Source of the DNA: Sphingobacterium alkalisoli
GTDB taxonomy: Bacteria > Bacteroidota > Bacteroidia > Sphingobacteriales > Sphingobacteriaceae
Direction of reading: 5' to 3'
Assembly (NCBI RefSeq): GCF_005049105.1
Contig: NZ_SUKA01000003.1
Span: 434,001-498,000, forward strand
Length of the DNA: 64,000 bases
The notes under the pieces are model-generated. The model searched no databases. It worked only from the letters and a program-made list of their open reading frames with translations, and was not told where the DNA came from. Positions 35,656 through 44,807 of the stretch are shown in pieces (the first letter of the stretch is position 1; every line of letters starts with the position of its first letter). The position numbers were made by a program, and so were the translations under genes.

Positions 35656-37104
35656 TTAATTAATTGGTATGAGTTCAACAATGTCAAGCAATAAGTCGCA
35701 GCAATAACTTGGATTTGGATTAGAACCAAAGCCTGTGAAGGCAAAGTAAAGTTTCACATCCTCACGTTCCTCAACAGTAATATCACCGCCATAGTTGAAT
35801 ACGAAGTAGTTATATTCCTCAAAATCACCATCCTTTTTTGCAAAATCGACAAGCTCACGAACGATCTGGTCGTTATAGATTGTCAAGAATTTGCCGCGCG
35901 TTGCGGCACCACGATGCATTATTCTGATTCTATACTTTCCGGCCGGTACATCTGGGATGGTCATCCAGAAATAATCACCAACCTGCGTCGCATCAAACTG
36001 TGCAATCATTAGCTTTTTGTCCTGATGATAACTTTGCGTTCCGGTATTTCGTAAAATGCGCGCCGGTGCATTGGTAAAAACGTTCTGTTCACCATATGAA
36101 CTACCAGGAGGATAAATATTGAACCTAATCCGGGAAGGAACCGCAGGAGTAATCACAAGCAACGTGTCCAACGAATGGAAAATCCCATTTTTACCTACGT
36201 TATCGATTCCAAACTCGGCAGACTGATTAAATTTAAATTTTTGATTTACTGCATACTGACCATAGGTATCCACTGTGAAAGCTAACGATTCCTTCTTATA
36301 CAACGGATAGTGTCGTTGTGTAGTCAATAAATTAAGATAATAACCGGAATCGGGAATAATGTGATATCCCGCCCAATCCTTTAGATTCTCTATTTCGCTT
36401 TTATCAAAGTTACTCTTTAACAGTGCTTCATCACTTTCAATAACCAGCGTAATCATACTATCTTTTAGATAATTATCTAAACCGGTCTCTTCAAAAATGG
36501 TTAGCATGGTATTGTATTTCCCCGATGTTTTGACCATGTCATACAAGGTAGCCGTCGGTGGTATCAACACAGCATCCAATACATTAATAAAACCGTTATT
36601 AAAGTTGATGTTGCTTTCTGTAATAGTCGCCAGGTTATTCAAGCGAATGGCTTCATAAGAAGCACTGATGTCTGCAATCAGATATTTATCTTGGAAAGAG
36701 GTCGGAGCCGGCAGCGGTCCATGTATAAATACGTTGGTATTAATTTTCTGATCCAACAGATGATACCGAAAAAAATTGACCCAATATTCGACCGGAGCAT
36801 CTGCAATCTTTTTTACGGGCTTTCCATCGACGGTCAACGTTTCAAAAAGCGTATTAAAAGCTGCATTATTGGGCACGAACAAGGTGTAAGATCCCGCTGT
36901 TTTTAACAGATTTCGTTGTCCAACATATCCCGCCAGTTCCGTAAATATACTAAGATCTTCCCGTTCACTGAGGTAGTCCATGATCTGAATCTCGTCATTC
37001 GAATTATAGCGGGCATCCGAAAATGGCTCTTTACAGGAAAGTATAAACGTTGCTATGCCTATACACATACAACACCACATACTCATTTTGCTTAACGTAA
37101 CCAT
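35656..37104 (-). CDS. Fasciclin-domain lipoprotein with C-terminal beta-sandwich
   Basis: Surface-type lipoprotein of 482 residues, lipid Cys24 in TFILSC. Two FAS1-like domains are visible. The first, about 50-180, has AGSYTLFVPNNAAFNTLF and NFNNGFINVLDAVLI. The second, about 185-325, has TMLTIFEETGLDNYLKDS and GKNGIFHSLDTLLVI. The final 150 residues form a beta-rich domain (DYFWMTIPDVPAGKYRIRIM, LLLDIVELIPI) resembling carbohydrate-binding modules. No catalytic motif is seen. It lies 31 bases downstream of SusD and 18 bases upstream of the second SusC. Fasciclin proteins in such operons probably act as accessory glycan-binding subunits; that role is inferred. Confidence 0.83.
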   Translation of the reverse strand: MVTLSKMSMWCCMCIGIATFILSCKEPFSDARYNSNDEIQIMDYLSEREDLSIFTELAGYVGQRNLLKTAGSYTLFVPNNAAFNTLFETLTVDGKPVKKIADAPVEYWVNFFRYHLLDQKINTNVFIHGPLPAPTSFQDKYLIADISASYEAIRLNNLATITESNINFNNGFINVLDAVLIPPTATLYDMVKTSGKYNTMLTIFEETGLDNYLKDSMITLVIESDEALLKSNFDKSEIENLKDWAGYHIIPDSGYYLNLLTTQRHYPLYKKESLAFTVDTYGQYAVNQKFKFNQSAEFGIDNVGKNGIFHSLDTLLVITPAVPSRIRFNIYPPGSSYGEQNVFTNAPARILRNTGTQSYHQDKKLMIAQFDATQVGDYFWMTIPDVPAGKYRIRIMHRGAATRGKFLTIYNDQIVRELVDFAKKDGDFEEYNYFVFNYGGDITVEEREDVKLYFAFTGFGSNPNPSYCCDLLLDIVELIPIN

Positions 37105-37135
37105 ATCTTTATGTTATTAATGTACTTACTCTGAT

Positions 37136-38662
37136 TTACTTATTTTTATAATAATCTTTTTGCACGAGCAACCTATTACTTTCTAGCTCTGTACGATGAT
37201 AAGGCAAAAACCAGCTCTCCGGGTTTAGAAGCCGGGCACGCACTACCTGATAAGATTCACCTAACGGGTTATTTTCAGCAGCCTTCACAATGAGTGCGTC
37301 CGCAAAGCCCGATCTTCTAGCAATTCGGACAGCAGCAAACCATTCCTTCCCTTCAAAGCCCAGTTCAAATTCCCGTTCCATCAAGAGATTAGTCATAAAT
37401 TCTAGGTCTGCCCCCATAACACCGGTCGATACCGCTGGAATATTACATTGCAGCCGTATTTTATTGATTCGGGCTTCTGCCTCCTCATAGCGATTGAGCA
37501 TCGCCAAGGCCTCCGCCTCCATAAATAAGATCTCGCGATAGCGATATATTATATAATTTGCATTTCGAGCACCTGTAGGCCGATAATTAAGTTCATAGGG
37601 AGATTGACCAATAAATTTATATACTTCATATCCCGAGCCACCGGCATACGACACTGGGGAAAACCGAAAGGCAGAATAGTTTTTCAGACGTATTGTATCT
37701 GCGCTAAAGTGGAGCGGGTCTGTGGGAAGATAAAGCTTTTCACCCGCATTGACCTGGATATTGGCGATGTTGGCCAGATACTTGGCATTGTTCTGCTGAA
37801 AGTGCGAAAACCAATTATATAGTGGAGATGCAAAACCCGTTTGTACATACTGGTATTCAAATATCCCTTCACTCGAATTACCCGGACTAAAAATAGAAAA
37901 CCAGTTCAACGGCTCTACAAGTTTATCTCCATAGACGGCACTCAAATCGGCACATAGATCCAAGCAAGCCTGGTATTCGTTTCGCCATAATTTAACATCT
38001 GCCCAAATGGCCTTTACCGTATTCTTTGTAATACGTCCGTAACGTTCATTAATATTTTCGAAGTCCGGAGCTACTGCAGACAGTGCGCGATCCAAATCTG
38101 CTTCTATAAAATTCAATACCTCTTCCTCCGAGCTGGCTGCCGTATTGAACTGCTGGCTATCCGACTCGTAGGGTTGCTCAATAATAGGTACTTCCTTAAA
38201 CGTGCGCACCAGATAAAAATAGTTTAATGCTCGCAATGCATAAGCTTCGCCCATCATTACGTTGAGTTCGCTTTCTGTGAAAGTTTGGTCACGTTCCAGC
38301 GCACCGGGCGCATTTTTGATAAATGAGTTTATCCATGTAATCGCTGTATAGACCGAGCCCCAGCCTAACAGACCATTTTCTGGATAGATATCCTGTGCCA
38401 TAAACTGCCTGTAGTCTGTTGTAAACGAATCCCCTGGACCAGGAGTATATAAGCTTGAACGCGAATCACCCCAGACCTGAAAGCGGTTTAGGTTATTGTG
38501 CAAGGAAGAGTACATCCCATTCATCGACGCAACAACCTGTTCGCGATTAGCCCAATACTCATCGTGGGTCAGATTATCCGGCACCTCAACCGCGAGAAAC
38601 TTATCACAACCGGTCATCATGAACGGTATGAGGAAGAGCATATAATTTAATAATTTTATCAT
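37136..38662 (-). CDS. SusD/RagB-family glycan-binding lipoprotein (first pair)
   Basis: Outer-membrane lipoprotein of 508 residues with lipobox MMTGC (Cys19). The N-terminal FLAVEVPDNLTHDEYWANREQ is the usual start of SusD proteins. MMGEAYALRALNYFYLVRTF and the C-terminal MEREFELGFEGKEWFAAVRI are family landmarks. It begins 19 bases after the stop of the first SusC gene. The two SusD proteins of this operon share family features but are clearly diverged, so the two transporter pairs may take different sialoglycan pieces. Confidence 0.93.
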   Translation of the reverse strand: MIKLLNYMLFLIPFMMTGCDKFLAVEVPDNLTHDEYWANREQVVASMNGMYSSLHNNLNRFQVWGDSRSSLYTPGPGDSFTTDYRQFMAQDIYPENGLLGWGSVYTAITWINSFIKNAPGALERDQTFTESELNVMMGEAYALRALNYFYLVRTFKEVPIIEQPYESDSQQFNTAASSEEEVLNFIEADLDRALSAVAPDFENINERYGRITKNTVKAIWADVKLWRNEYQACLDLCADLSAVYGDKLVEPLNWFSIFSPGNSSEGIFEYQYVQTGFASPLYNWFSHFQQNNAKYLANIANIQVNAGEKLYLPTDPLHFSADTIRLKNYSAFRFSPVSYAGGSGYEVYKFIGQSPYELNYRPTGARNANYIIYRYREILFMEAEALAMLNRYEEAEARINKIRLQCNIPAVSTGVMGADLEFMTNLLMEREFELGFEGKEWFAAVRIARRSGFADALIVKAAENNPLGESYQVVRARLLNPESWFLPYHRTELESNRLLVQKDYYKNK

Positions 38663-38681
38663 ATCCTTAGTTTATAAGTAG

Positions 38682-41600
38682 TTATAAATTAAACCGTAAA
38701 CCTAATGTGTATTGTCTCGGCGGTGCTGTATAATTGTTGTCGATACCAAACAAATAAACGCTTCCTGTGATGGGTACTTCGGGATCTACCCCTAGATAAT
38801 TAGTCCAGGTAAGCAAGTTAAATGCAGTCACAAAAAAGCTAAGTTGCTTTATGCCCCAGCCTTGCAGTAGGTTATTCGCTTCATAAGTAAACGACACCGA
38901 TTTTAATCTGACATACGAACCATCTTCCACCCATCGAGTAGATGCCGCTCTGTTCCAATCACTCGAGGGTTGTGCTCGGGGCATATCTGTTACATCACCT
39001 TGCCTCCGCCACCGTGCCATGATAGATTGAGACTGGTTGTACGAATTACTCATTTCTTCCATACTCATCCTGGCTGCGTTAATCACATCATTTCCGAATT
39101 GATACTGAAAATTAATGGCTAGGGTAAGCTGTTTATATCCTATTGTGTTGTTCCATCCGCCAAAAAAAGATGGATTGGCATCACCAATTTGTACCTGATC
39201 CAATTCATTGATAATACCGTCGCCGTTAATATCCGCATAGATCATGTCGCCACCCTGGAATTGGTGTCCGGAGACCGAGCCGTACCGCATTATTTTTGGG
39301 GTCGTCCCATCCGCTTCCAGGATCAGCTGTCCGGTTTCATCCCGCAGATATGCATCCTCATCTCTCGAATATACACCCAACGCCCTATATCCATAGAAGC
39401 CCCCTACCACGTCGCCTTCCTGTAATTTAGAGGAAAATCCATTGCGGGTCGTTGCAAATGAATTCGCGTCAAAATTATCTGGCAATTTGATCAACTTGTT
39501 TCTATTAAAAGCAATGTTGAAAAACGATTTAAAGCGTGGCCTATCCTTTCCGCCCTTCAATATATCTGCTGTAATACCAATCTCTATACCCGCGTTCTCG
39601 ATCGTTCCAAAATTGACAAACTGATTCGCGTAGCCCAATGTCGAGGACAGGTTTTCCCGCAACAGCAAATCCGTTGTGATGCGCTTATAAATATCGAATT
39701 GTCCTGTAACTCTATTCTTAAATAGCCCCCAGTCCAACCCAAGGTTATATTCCGTTGTACGCTCCTCTTTAATGTTATCGTAAGCAAACTTAGAAGGGTA
39801 GATATATGTCTGTCCAAGATACCCCAGAGCCGTGCTGTAGGCGATATCGTAAATATTAGCAATACGAGGCAAATTTCCCGTTACACCATACGCAAAACGA
39901 GGTTTCATTGATGATATCCATTCCAGGTCCCGAATACCCACTTCTCGGGTCATATCCCATGCCGCTCCGATTGCCGGGAATATAGAATATGGATTGTCGC
40001 TACCATATCGCGAATCACCTTCCGTTTTACCCGTCACGGTCAGGAAATACCGATCGTATAGCCCATAATGGCCCTGCAAGAACATCCCGAGGTAGCGCTG
40101 ATCCGAAAATCCCCCTGTTATACCGGAAATCCGCGCTGAAGCGTCAGCAGCACGCAAATGCGGCGATCCACCGTTAAAGTAATTAATCGCTGTGGAATTA
40201 CTTTTATCTATGCTTAAATTGACAACGCCAGTAACGGTAAGGCGATGATTCTCTTTTCTCACCGGGTTCCATATCATCCGATTCGTATTATTGACCAGTA
40301 GTTGATATCCCTCTGTTTGCTCACCGGCATTATATAACGACTCACTAGCAATAGCTCCGGTCGCGTAGGCAGGTAGAAAGTACTCATCCGCAGCCTCTCT
40401 AAAATCCGTAGATACTTGCGTCCGAAACTCCAGGTTATCCAGTATCTTATAATTCAGGCTGGTGGAAGCCATTAGCCGGTTAGCTTTCGATAGGTACGAC
40501 GAATAATCAATGATAGCCAGCGGATTGTAACGCGAACGTGCAGAAATCGGCTCGTTGCGCTCCACAAAATAATCCAATCCATTTTTAGCATACATCGGAA
40601 AATAAGAAGGCATCTGACGTGCAATTTCTATTGGATTTATATCCGTAGGGTGTGCTGTACCTCGTTTGTCGGTCAAGGAATTGGTATAACTCAGGTCAGC
40701 AGAAATTGATACTTTGTCGGAAACCCTGTAGTTCAAGTTAAAACGGGTATTAAATCGGTCGTATCCCGTTCCCTTTGTTGTCCCGTACTGGTTGGTGTAT
40801 CCGAGTCCCCAGTAATAATTTATCCGATCGCCCCCACCACTCAACGAAGTATTGTACTGTTGATATACCCCCGTTCTGTTAATCGCCTTGACCCAATCCG
40901 TGTTATTACTGTACATCCACGCGTCTGGCCGTGTCATATCGCCACGTAGCTGTGGTAGTGCCGATCCGTCGTCAGCGCCACCTGTCCAGCGTTCTATAGA
41001 ATAAATCCGATGCTCCTCACCACTTAGTAACGGAATAGTACGGGGCACCTGTGATAGCGTAAAGCGGTTATTAAAATTGAAGATGGGCTTTCCTCTCTTT
41101 CCTCGTTTTGTAGTGATCACAATTACACCATTTGCACCCTTTGAACCGTAGAGTGCAGTGGCAGAAGCATCCTTTAAGATATCAATTGCAGCGATATCCG
41201 CTGGATCTAGATCTCCTATCGCGCTAAATCCGAAATCGGATATGCTCTGTACGGAGTAATTATTACCGATCACTTCCGCACCATCTACGATCCATAACGG
41301 ATCATTGATACCAGAAATACTTGAGATACCGCGAATCCGGATCGAAGCTGCCGCACCCGGATCACCACTTGCGGCGACCACCTGTAGTCCGGGAGCCATA
41401 CCCTGCAGTAGCTGATCAACAGATACCACGGGTAAATTTTCAATTCCTTTTAGATCTACCGACGCAATCGAACTGGACAGTTCACGTTTGTCAATACGTA
41501 CAAACCCGAGATCGGCCTCTTCCTTTCCTCTGGCCAGGATTTCAACTTCTTCAATTAAATTATCATCCGGTTTCAATACGACCTGTAGCGGCGTATTGAT

Positions 41601-41894
41601 TGTCGCTATGGTAAACTCTTGCTTTGCATAGCCCACACTGGAGATAACGATCTTAGTAGCATTTTCTGGTTTATTAATTACAAACGTACCGTCGGCTTCT
41701 GTTTTCACGGCGCGAAGAATCAGGTTATTGCTATTCACCAATAATATAGAGACCTGCGCAAAGGGATTATTCAATGCCTGATCAAATACCCGTCCTTCGA
41801 TTTTAGCTTCCTGTGCACATACGGATAAAACCCACATGTGCATAAAAAGTGCACATACACTAGCCTTAAAACTAATAAGCTTATATAAATTCAT
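38682..41894 (-). CDS. SusC/RagA-family TonB-linked outer-membrane transporter (first pair)
   Basis: TonB-dependent transporter of 1070 residues. The frame is open further upstream inside the fasciclin gene, but ATG at 41894 (MNLYKLISFKASVCALF) starts a normal signal peptide ending SVCAQ, 13 bases after that gene's stop. A carboxypeptidase-regulatory-like domain (about 30-110, KIEGRVFDQALNNPFAQVSI) is followed by a plug with VSVDQLLQGMAPGLQV, IRIRGISSISG and GANGVIVITTKRG. A Ca-binding-like YADINGDGIINELDQVQIG loop and C-terminal TLGLRFNL complete it. Together with its SusD it would import sialoglycan fragments or free sialic acid. Confidence 0.95.
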   Translation of the reverse strand: MNLYKLISFKASVCALFMHMWVLSVCAQEAKIEGRVFDQALNNPFAQVSILLVNSNNLILRAVKTEADGTFVINKPENATKIVISSVGYAKQEFTIATINTPLQVVLKPDDNLIEEVEILARGKEEADLGFVRIDKRELSSSIASVDLKGIENLPVVSVDQLLQGMAPGLQVVAASGDPGAAASIRIRGISSISGINDPLWIVDGAEVIGNNYSVQSISDFGFSAIGDLDPADIAAIDILKDASATALYGSKGANGVIVITTKRGKRGKPIFNFNNRFTLSQVPRTIPLLSGEEHRIYSIERWTGGADDGSALPQLRGDMTRPDAWMYSNNTDWVKAINRTGVYQQYNTSLSGGGDRINYYWGLGYTNQYGTTKGTGYDRFNTRFNLNYRVSDKVSISADLSYTNSLTDKRGTAHPTDINPIEIARQMPSYFPMYAKNGLDYFVERNEPISARSRYNPLAIIDYSSYLSKANRLMASTSLNYKILDNLEFRTQVSTDFREAADEYFLPAYATGAIASESLYNAGEQTEGYQLLVNNTNRMIWNPVRKENHRLTVTGVVNLSIDKSNSTAINYFNGGSPHLRAADASARISGITGGFSDQRYLGMFLQGHYGLYDRYFLTVTGKTEGDSRYGSDNPYSIFPAIGAAWDMTREVGIRDLEWISSMKPRFAYGVTGNLPRIANIYDIAYSTALGYLGQTYIYPSKFAYDNIKEERTTEYNLGLDWGLFKNRVTGQFDIYKRITTDLLLRENLSSTLGYANQFVNFGTIENAGIEIGITADILKGGKDRPRFKSFFNIAFNRNKLIKLPDNFDANSFATTRNGFSSKLQEGDVVGGFYGYRALGVYSRDEDAYLRDETGQLILEADGTTPKIMRYGSVSGHQFQGGDMIYADINGDGIINELDQVQIGDANPSFFGGWNNTIGYKQLTLAINFQYQFGNDVINAARMSMEEMSNSYNQSQSIMARWRRQGDVTDMPRAQPSSDWNRAASTRWVEDGSYVRLKSVSFTYEANNLLQGWGIKQLSFFVTAFNLLTWTNYLGVDPEVPITGSVYLFGIDNNYTAPPRQYTLGLRFNL

Positions 41895-41907
41895 AATATT
41901 ACTTAGG

Positions 41908-43845
41908 TTATAATACGTTATTAATGATATGTAATACGCCATTGCTCGCCTGCACATTTCCTTTAGAGACCATCGCCATATTCCCTTGATAGCTTGCAGA
42001 GAAGGTATCCCATGCACCACCGAAGACCAGCTGCTCACCATTTTTATTCGCGATCTGTCCGTTAAACACGCCATCGGTAAAGATAAACCGGTTTGCGATG
42101 ATGTATCGGTTTACCAGCGTACGCGCCTGCGCTTCGTTCAATGTTGCAGCACTAATCCCAGCGGCGCTAAGTGCCGCATTGCTTGGAGCAAAAACCGAGT
42201 AGCTAAAAAAACCTGTCAGCTGGAGTTCACCGGCCAAGCCTGATTTATTAACGATCGCCAAAAAAGTAGACAGTTGCTGCTCTTGCTCCATCTTACGTAT
42301 TACCGTGATTGTATTATCCAACCTATCGATCGGATTCAAAAAACCGTCAATCTCGTAGATTGCGCCATTTGATTTCTCCCATACCGGATTTTTAGTGAGG
42401 AGATTTACCTTGTGTCCCGAGTAATCCTCAAATTGATCGTTGTCAAAAAGAACAAATCCATGATCCGTGGGGTAAAATCGCTTCCGGAAGCCGCCGTCTG
42501 CGCGTATATCGAGGTTAAAGATACCTGTCCGGCATTGCTGGTACCGCAATTCCTGTTCAAGTGGTTCCATATCTTGGGCAAAAGGAAATCCCCAAACTTC
42601 ATCCGATTGGACCAACAAGGTCTTGGGGCTATGCTGATAATACAGACCATCTACCAACCCTGCACCGAGATTTCTATTGGTGAGCATCCAGTACCATTGA
42701 CTGTAGCGTTTGTATTGCATCATGATCCCCGAGCGCACGCTGTGCATATCTGGAGATTCCATCAGTGTATTCACTTTATAGATAAACGAATTACTCGCAT
42801 GAGTTACCCCGGTAATCGCATCCAAAACCGGATTAGCATACTGTATAAAACCGCTTAACGAACTCCATTCAGGTATACTTCGTTCCAGATCAGATTTATA
42901 CCACAGGTTGGCATGGATACTAGACCGGATAAACGAATACATCACATGCACTGGCACCGAATCCAGCGTATTATGGATCATATCCATATAAGGTGCGAAA
43001 TAAGCGCTGATTGCTTCGTTGGTCGGTGCAAAGATGGTCGATAAGGTATTCTCATCAGCCAGATTTCGTCCAAAACTATAGTTTTTATATAATGTCGTAT
43101 CTACATTGCCATTTTCATCCATGTCCCCCAACATAAACTGCGCATGTTTTTCAACCCATTGACTAAACATGCTCAGCTCGGGATCATTTTTTAGCGCCAG
43201 ATCTGTCCGTCGGCTGGGGTACAGTGGTGCATCCAATACGTGAACCACACCGTTGCGTGCATCGATATCACGATCTACTGCCGATAGTTTCACACCTTCT
43301 ATACGATAGTCGCTCCCATTTTCTCCAAACATAAACGAATAGTCCGCCGCCTGTGTTGAAAAAAACGATGGTGTAAAAACCCGTATACTTTTACCGCTCA
43401 CCTTGCCTTCCGTCCTCGTTTTGTAATTGGTAATACGACTTTTATTGATGAGCACATCTGTCGTATGGTACCTTTTTTCCAGATCATGCATATAATACAT
43501 TCCATTAATAAAATGGTAATTAATATACGCCCGGATATCCGGTAGCGGCACCTCATCTATAGTTGTATAGCCTAGGTGATCTAAAAAATACGCCCTGACA
43601 TATTCATCTCTAGGTGCCAGACAGGTATAGATAGCCGATTCGCCTAAAGTCTTACGCAAGTCCGCCTTATCAATCAGTGTAATAAATAAGTCAAACTCAC
43701 CTTTTTCTTCCAAGATCCCCAGGATGTTGTTTCCTAAGGTACTTTCCGGATTATAGTAATCCATAAACTCCTTGTTGCATGATTGGAAGAAGCAACAGCA
43801 TATTATCATGGCTATATAAAGGCCGCGTGAATAGAGAGAATGCAT
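41908..43845 (-). CDS. Multi-domain fasciclin lipoprotein, first gene of outer-membrane operon
   Basis: Lipoprotein of 645 residues, lipid Cys23 in CCCFFQSC. FAS1-type domains are recognised around 35-215 (SAIYTCLAPRDEYVRAYF, ARNGVVHVLDAPLYP), around 230-350 (LSTIFAPTNEAISAYFAPY), and at the C-terminus around 510-645 (FSYSVFAPSNAALSAAG, SNGVLHIINNVL). No enzymatic motif is seen. It leads the operon and is preceded by a promoter overlapped by the candidate GntR-type operator, with a leader of about 85 bases. A role in surface glycan binding or in assembling the SusCD complex is inferred from position only. Confidence 0.82.
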   Translation of the reverse strand: MHSLYSRGLYIAMIICCCFFQSCNKEFMDYYNPESTLGNNILGILEEKGEFDLFITLIDKADLRKTLGESAIYTCLAPRDEYVRAYFLDHLGYTTIDEVPLPDIRAYINYHFINGMYYMHDLEKRYHTTDVLINKSRITNYKTRTEGKVSGKSIRVFTPSFFSTQAADYSFMFGENGSDYRIEGVKLSAVDRDIDARNGVVHVLDAPLYPSRRTDLALKNDPELSMFSQWVEKHAQFMLGDMDENGNVDTTLYKNYSFGRNLADENTLSTIFAPTNEAISAYFAPYMDMIHNTLDSVPVHVMYSFIRSSIHANLWYKSDLERSIPEWSSLSGFIQYANPVLDAITGVTHASNSFIYKVNTLMESPDMHSVRSGIMMQYKRYSQWYWMLTNRNLGAGLVDGLYYQHSPKTLLVQSDEVWGFPFAQDMEPLEQELRYQQCRTGIFNLDIRADGGFRKRFYPTDHGFVLFDNDQFEDYSGHKVNLLTKNPVWEKSNGAIYEIDGFLNPIDRLDNTITVIRKMEQEQQLSTFLAIVNKSGLAGELQLTGFFSYSVFAPSNAALSAAGISAATLNEAQARTLVNRYIIANRFIFTDGVFNGQIANKNGEQLVFGGAWDTFSASYQGNMAMVSKGNVQASNGVLHIINNVL

Positions 43846-43920
43846 AGGTATTTCTTTTGGTCTACAATTAATATTACTCGTTACTAAATTGATTGCGTCA
43901 CATCACTACTGGTTCGTATA

Positions 43921-43941
43921 TTGTAGTTATGTACTACAAAT
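43921..43941. promoter_or_regulatory. Candidate GntR/NanR-type operator of outer-membrane sialoglycan operon
   Basis: The core TTATGT-ACT-ACAAAT (43927-43941) has the GT-N3-AC centre. It is embedded in a wider perfect inverted repeat TTGTAG-N7-CTACAA (43921-43939). On the minus strand it overlaps the -7 box and covers the predicted transcription start, so repression is the natural reading. Confidence 0.65.
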
Positions 43942-43966
43942 ATAATTATTGTTTTTTAAAAACCAA
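43937..43966 (-). promoter_or_regulatory. Promoter of outer-membrane sialoglycan operon
   Basis: TATATTTG (43944-43937) is a perfect Bacteroidota -7 element. A weaker TTGG (43966-43963) lies 18 bases upstream in place of TTTG. The weak -33 element may be a feature of a regulated promoter. The start would lie near 43930. Confidence 0.6.
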
Positions 43967-44083
43967 CCAAAAAGGAAAATTTTAAAATATTTTTTTTCTC
44001 GAACAAGAAAAGACCCTATTAGATTTAATAAAGCAGCCTTTATTAGGTTAATATCTGATAGTTACGATTTACGGTATTTATTT

Positions 44084-44100
44084 ATTATGTAGAACATAAT
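44084..44100. promoter_or_regulatory. Distal operator-like palindrome
   Basis: ATTATGT-AGA-ACATAAT is a perfect 7-bp inverted repeat with the same TTATGT-N3-ACATAA pattern as the other three sites. It lies about 150 bases upstream of the promoter-proximal site, between that promoter and the end of the response-regulator gene. The rest of 43846-44135 is AT-rich with no gene. Confidence 0.5.
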
Positions 44101-44135
44101 TACTTGTTTTAATTTACCCTTCCGCGCTTTTGACG

Positions 44136-44807
44136 CTAGGTAATCACCATTTTATAACCCACATTCCGTACGTTAATAATGTTAATGTTGGGGTCATCTT
44201 TGAGATGCTTTCGCAGTCTGGACACAAAAACATCCAGGCTCCTTCCCGAAAACTGATTACCGTGCCAAAATTCGAAAAGGATCTCTTTACGATGGATGAC
44301 GGTGTTACGACGTTCGTATAGCCTTTTCAACAATTCGCTTTCCCGAAACGACAGCGTAATACATTCATCGCCGCATCGCAACATATGCTTGATGGGGTTT
44401 AACTCGTATTTTCCAATGATGATACGTTCATTGGGATTATATTTATTTCGCATTCTATTCAACGAATTGATACGTGCAATAAGCTCATCAATACTAAAGG
44501 GTTTTCTCAGATAATCATTACCACCCATATCAAATCCCTTTAGCACGTCCTCTTCGGCAGTGCGGGCCGTGAGAAATATCAAAGGAATTGCGCTATCCAC
44601 TTCACGAATTTTAGATGCGAGGGTAAAACCGTCCATTCTCGGCATCATCACATCCGTAACCACAATATCGGGTTTAGCCAGAAAAAAAGCTTCCCAAGCC
44701 TGTTGTCCATCCTTACAATAGCGCACATTGAAATCTTTGGCTCGCAATACATCACTGACGATCTGCGCCATTTTCTCTTCATCTTCTACAAATAAAATAT
44801 CGATCAT
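44136..44807 (-). CDS. OmpR-family response regulator (RprY-like)
   Basis: Cytosolic DNA-binding response regulator of 223 residues. The receiver domain has FVEDEEK (acidic pocket), VVTDVMMPRMDG (phosphorylated Asp52), the FLTART switch Thr and LRKPFS (Lys102). The C-terminal winged helix (about 125-223) has ITLSFRESELLKRLYERR, the recognition helix in GRSLDVFVSRLRKHLKDD, and NVRNVGYKMV. Its ATG overlaps the kinase stop codon (ATGA), so the two are cotranscribed and translationally coupled. Candidate direct-repeat binding sites lie upstream of the kinase gene. Confidence 0.93.
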   Translation of the reverse strand: MIDILFVEDEEKMAQIVSDVLRAKDFNVRYCKDGQQAWEAFFLAKPDIVVTDVMMPRMDGFTLASKIREVDSAIPLIFLTARTAEEDVLKGFDMGGNDYLRKPFSIDELIARINSLNRMRNKYNPNERIIIGKYELNPIKHMLRCGDECITLSFRESELLKRLYERRNTVIHRKEILFEFWHGNQFSGRSLDVFVSRLRKHLKDDPNINIINVRNVGYKMVIT

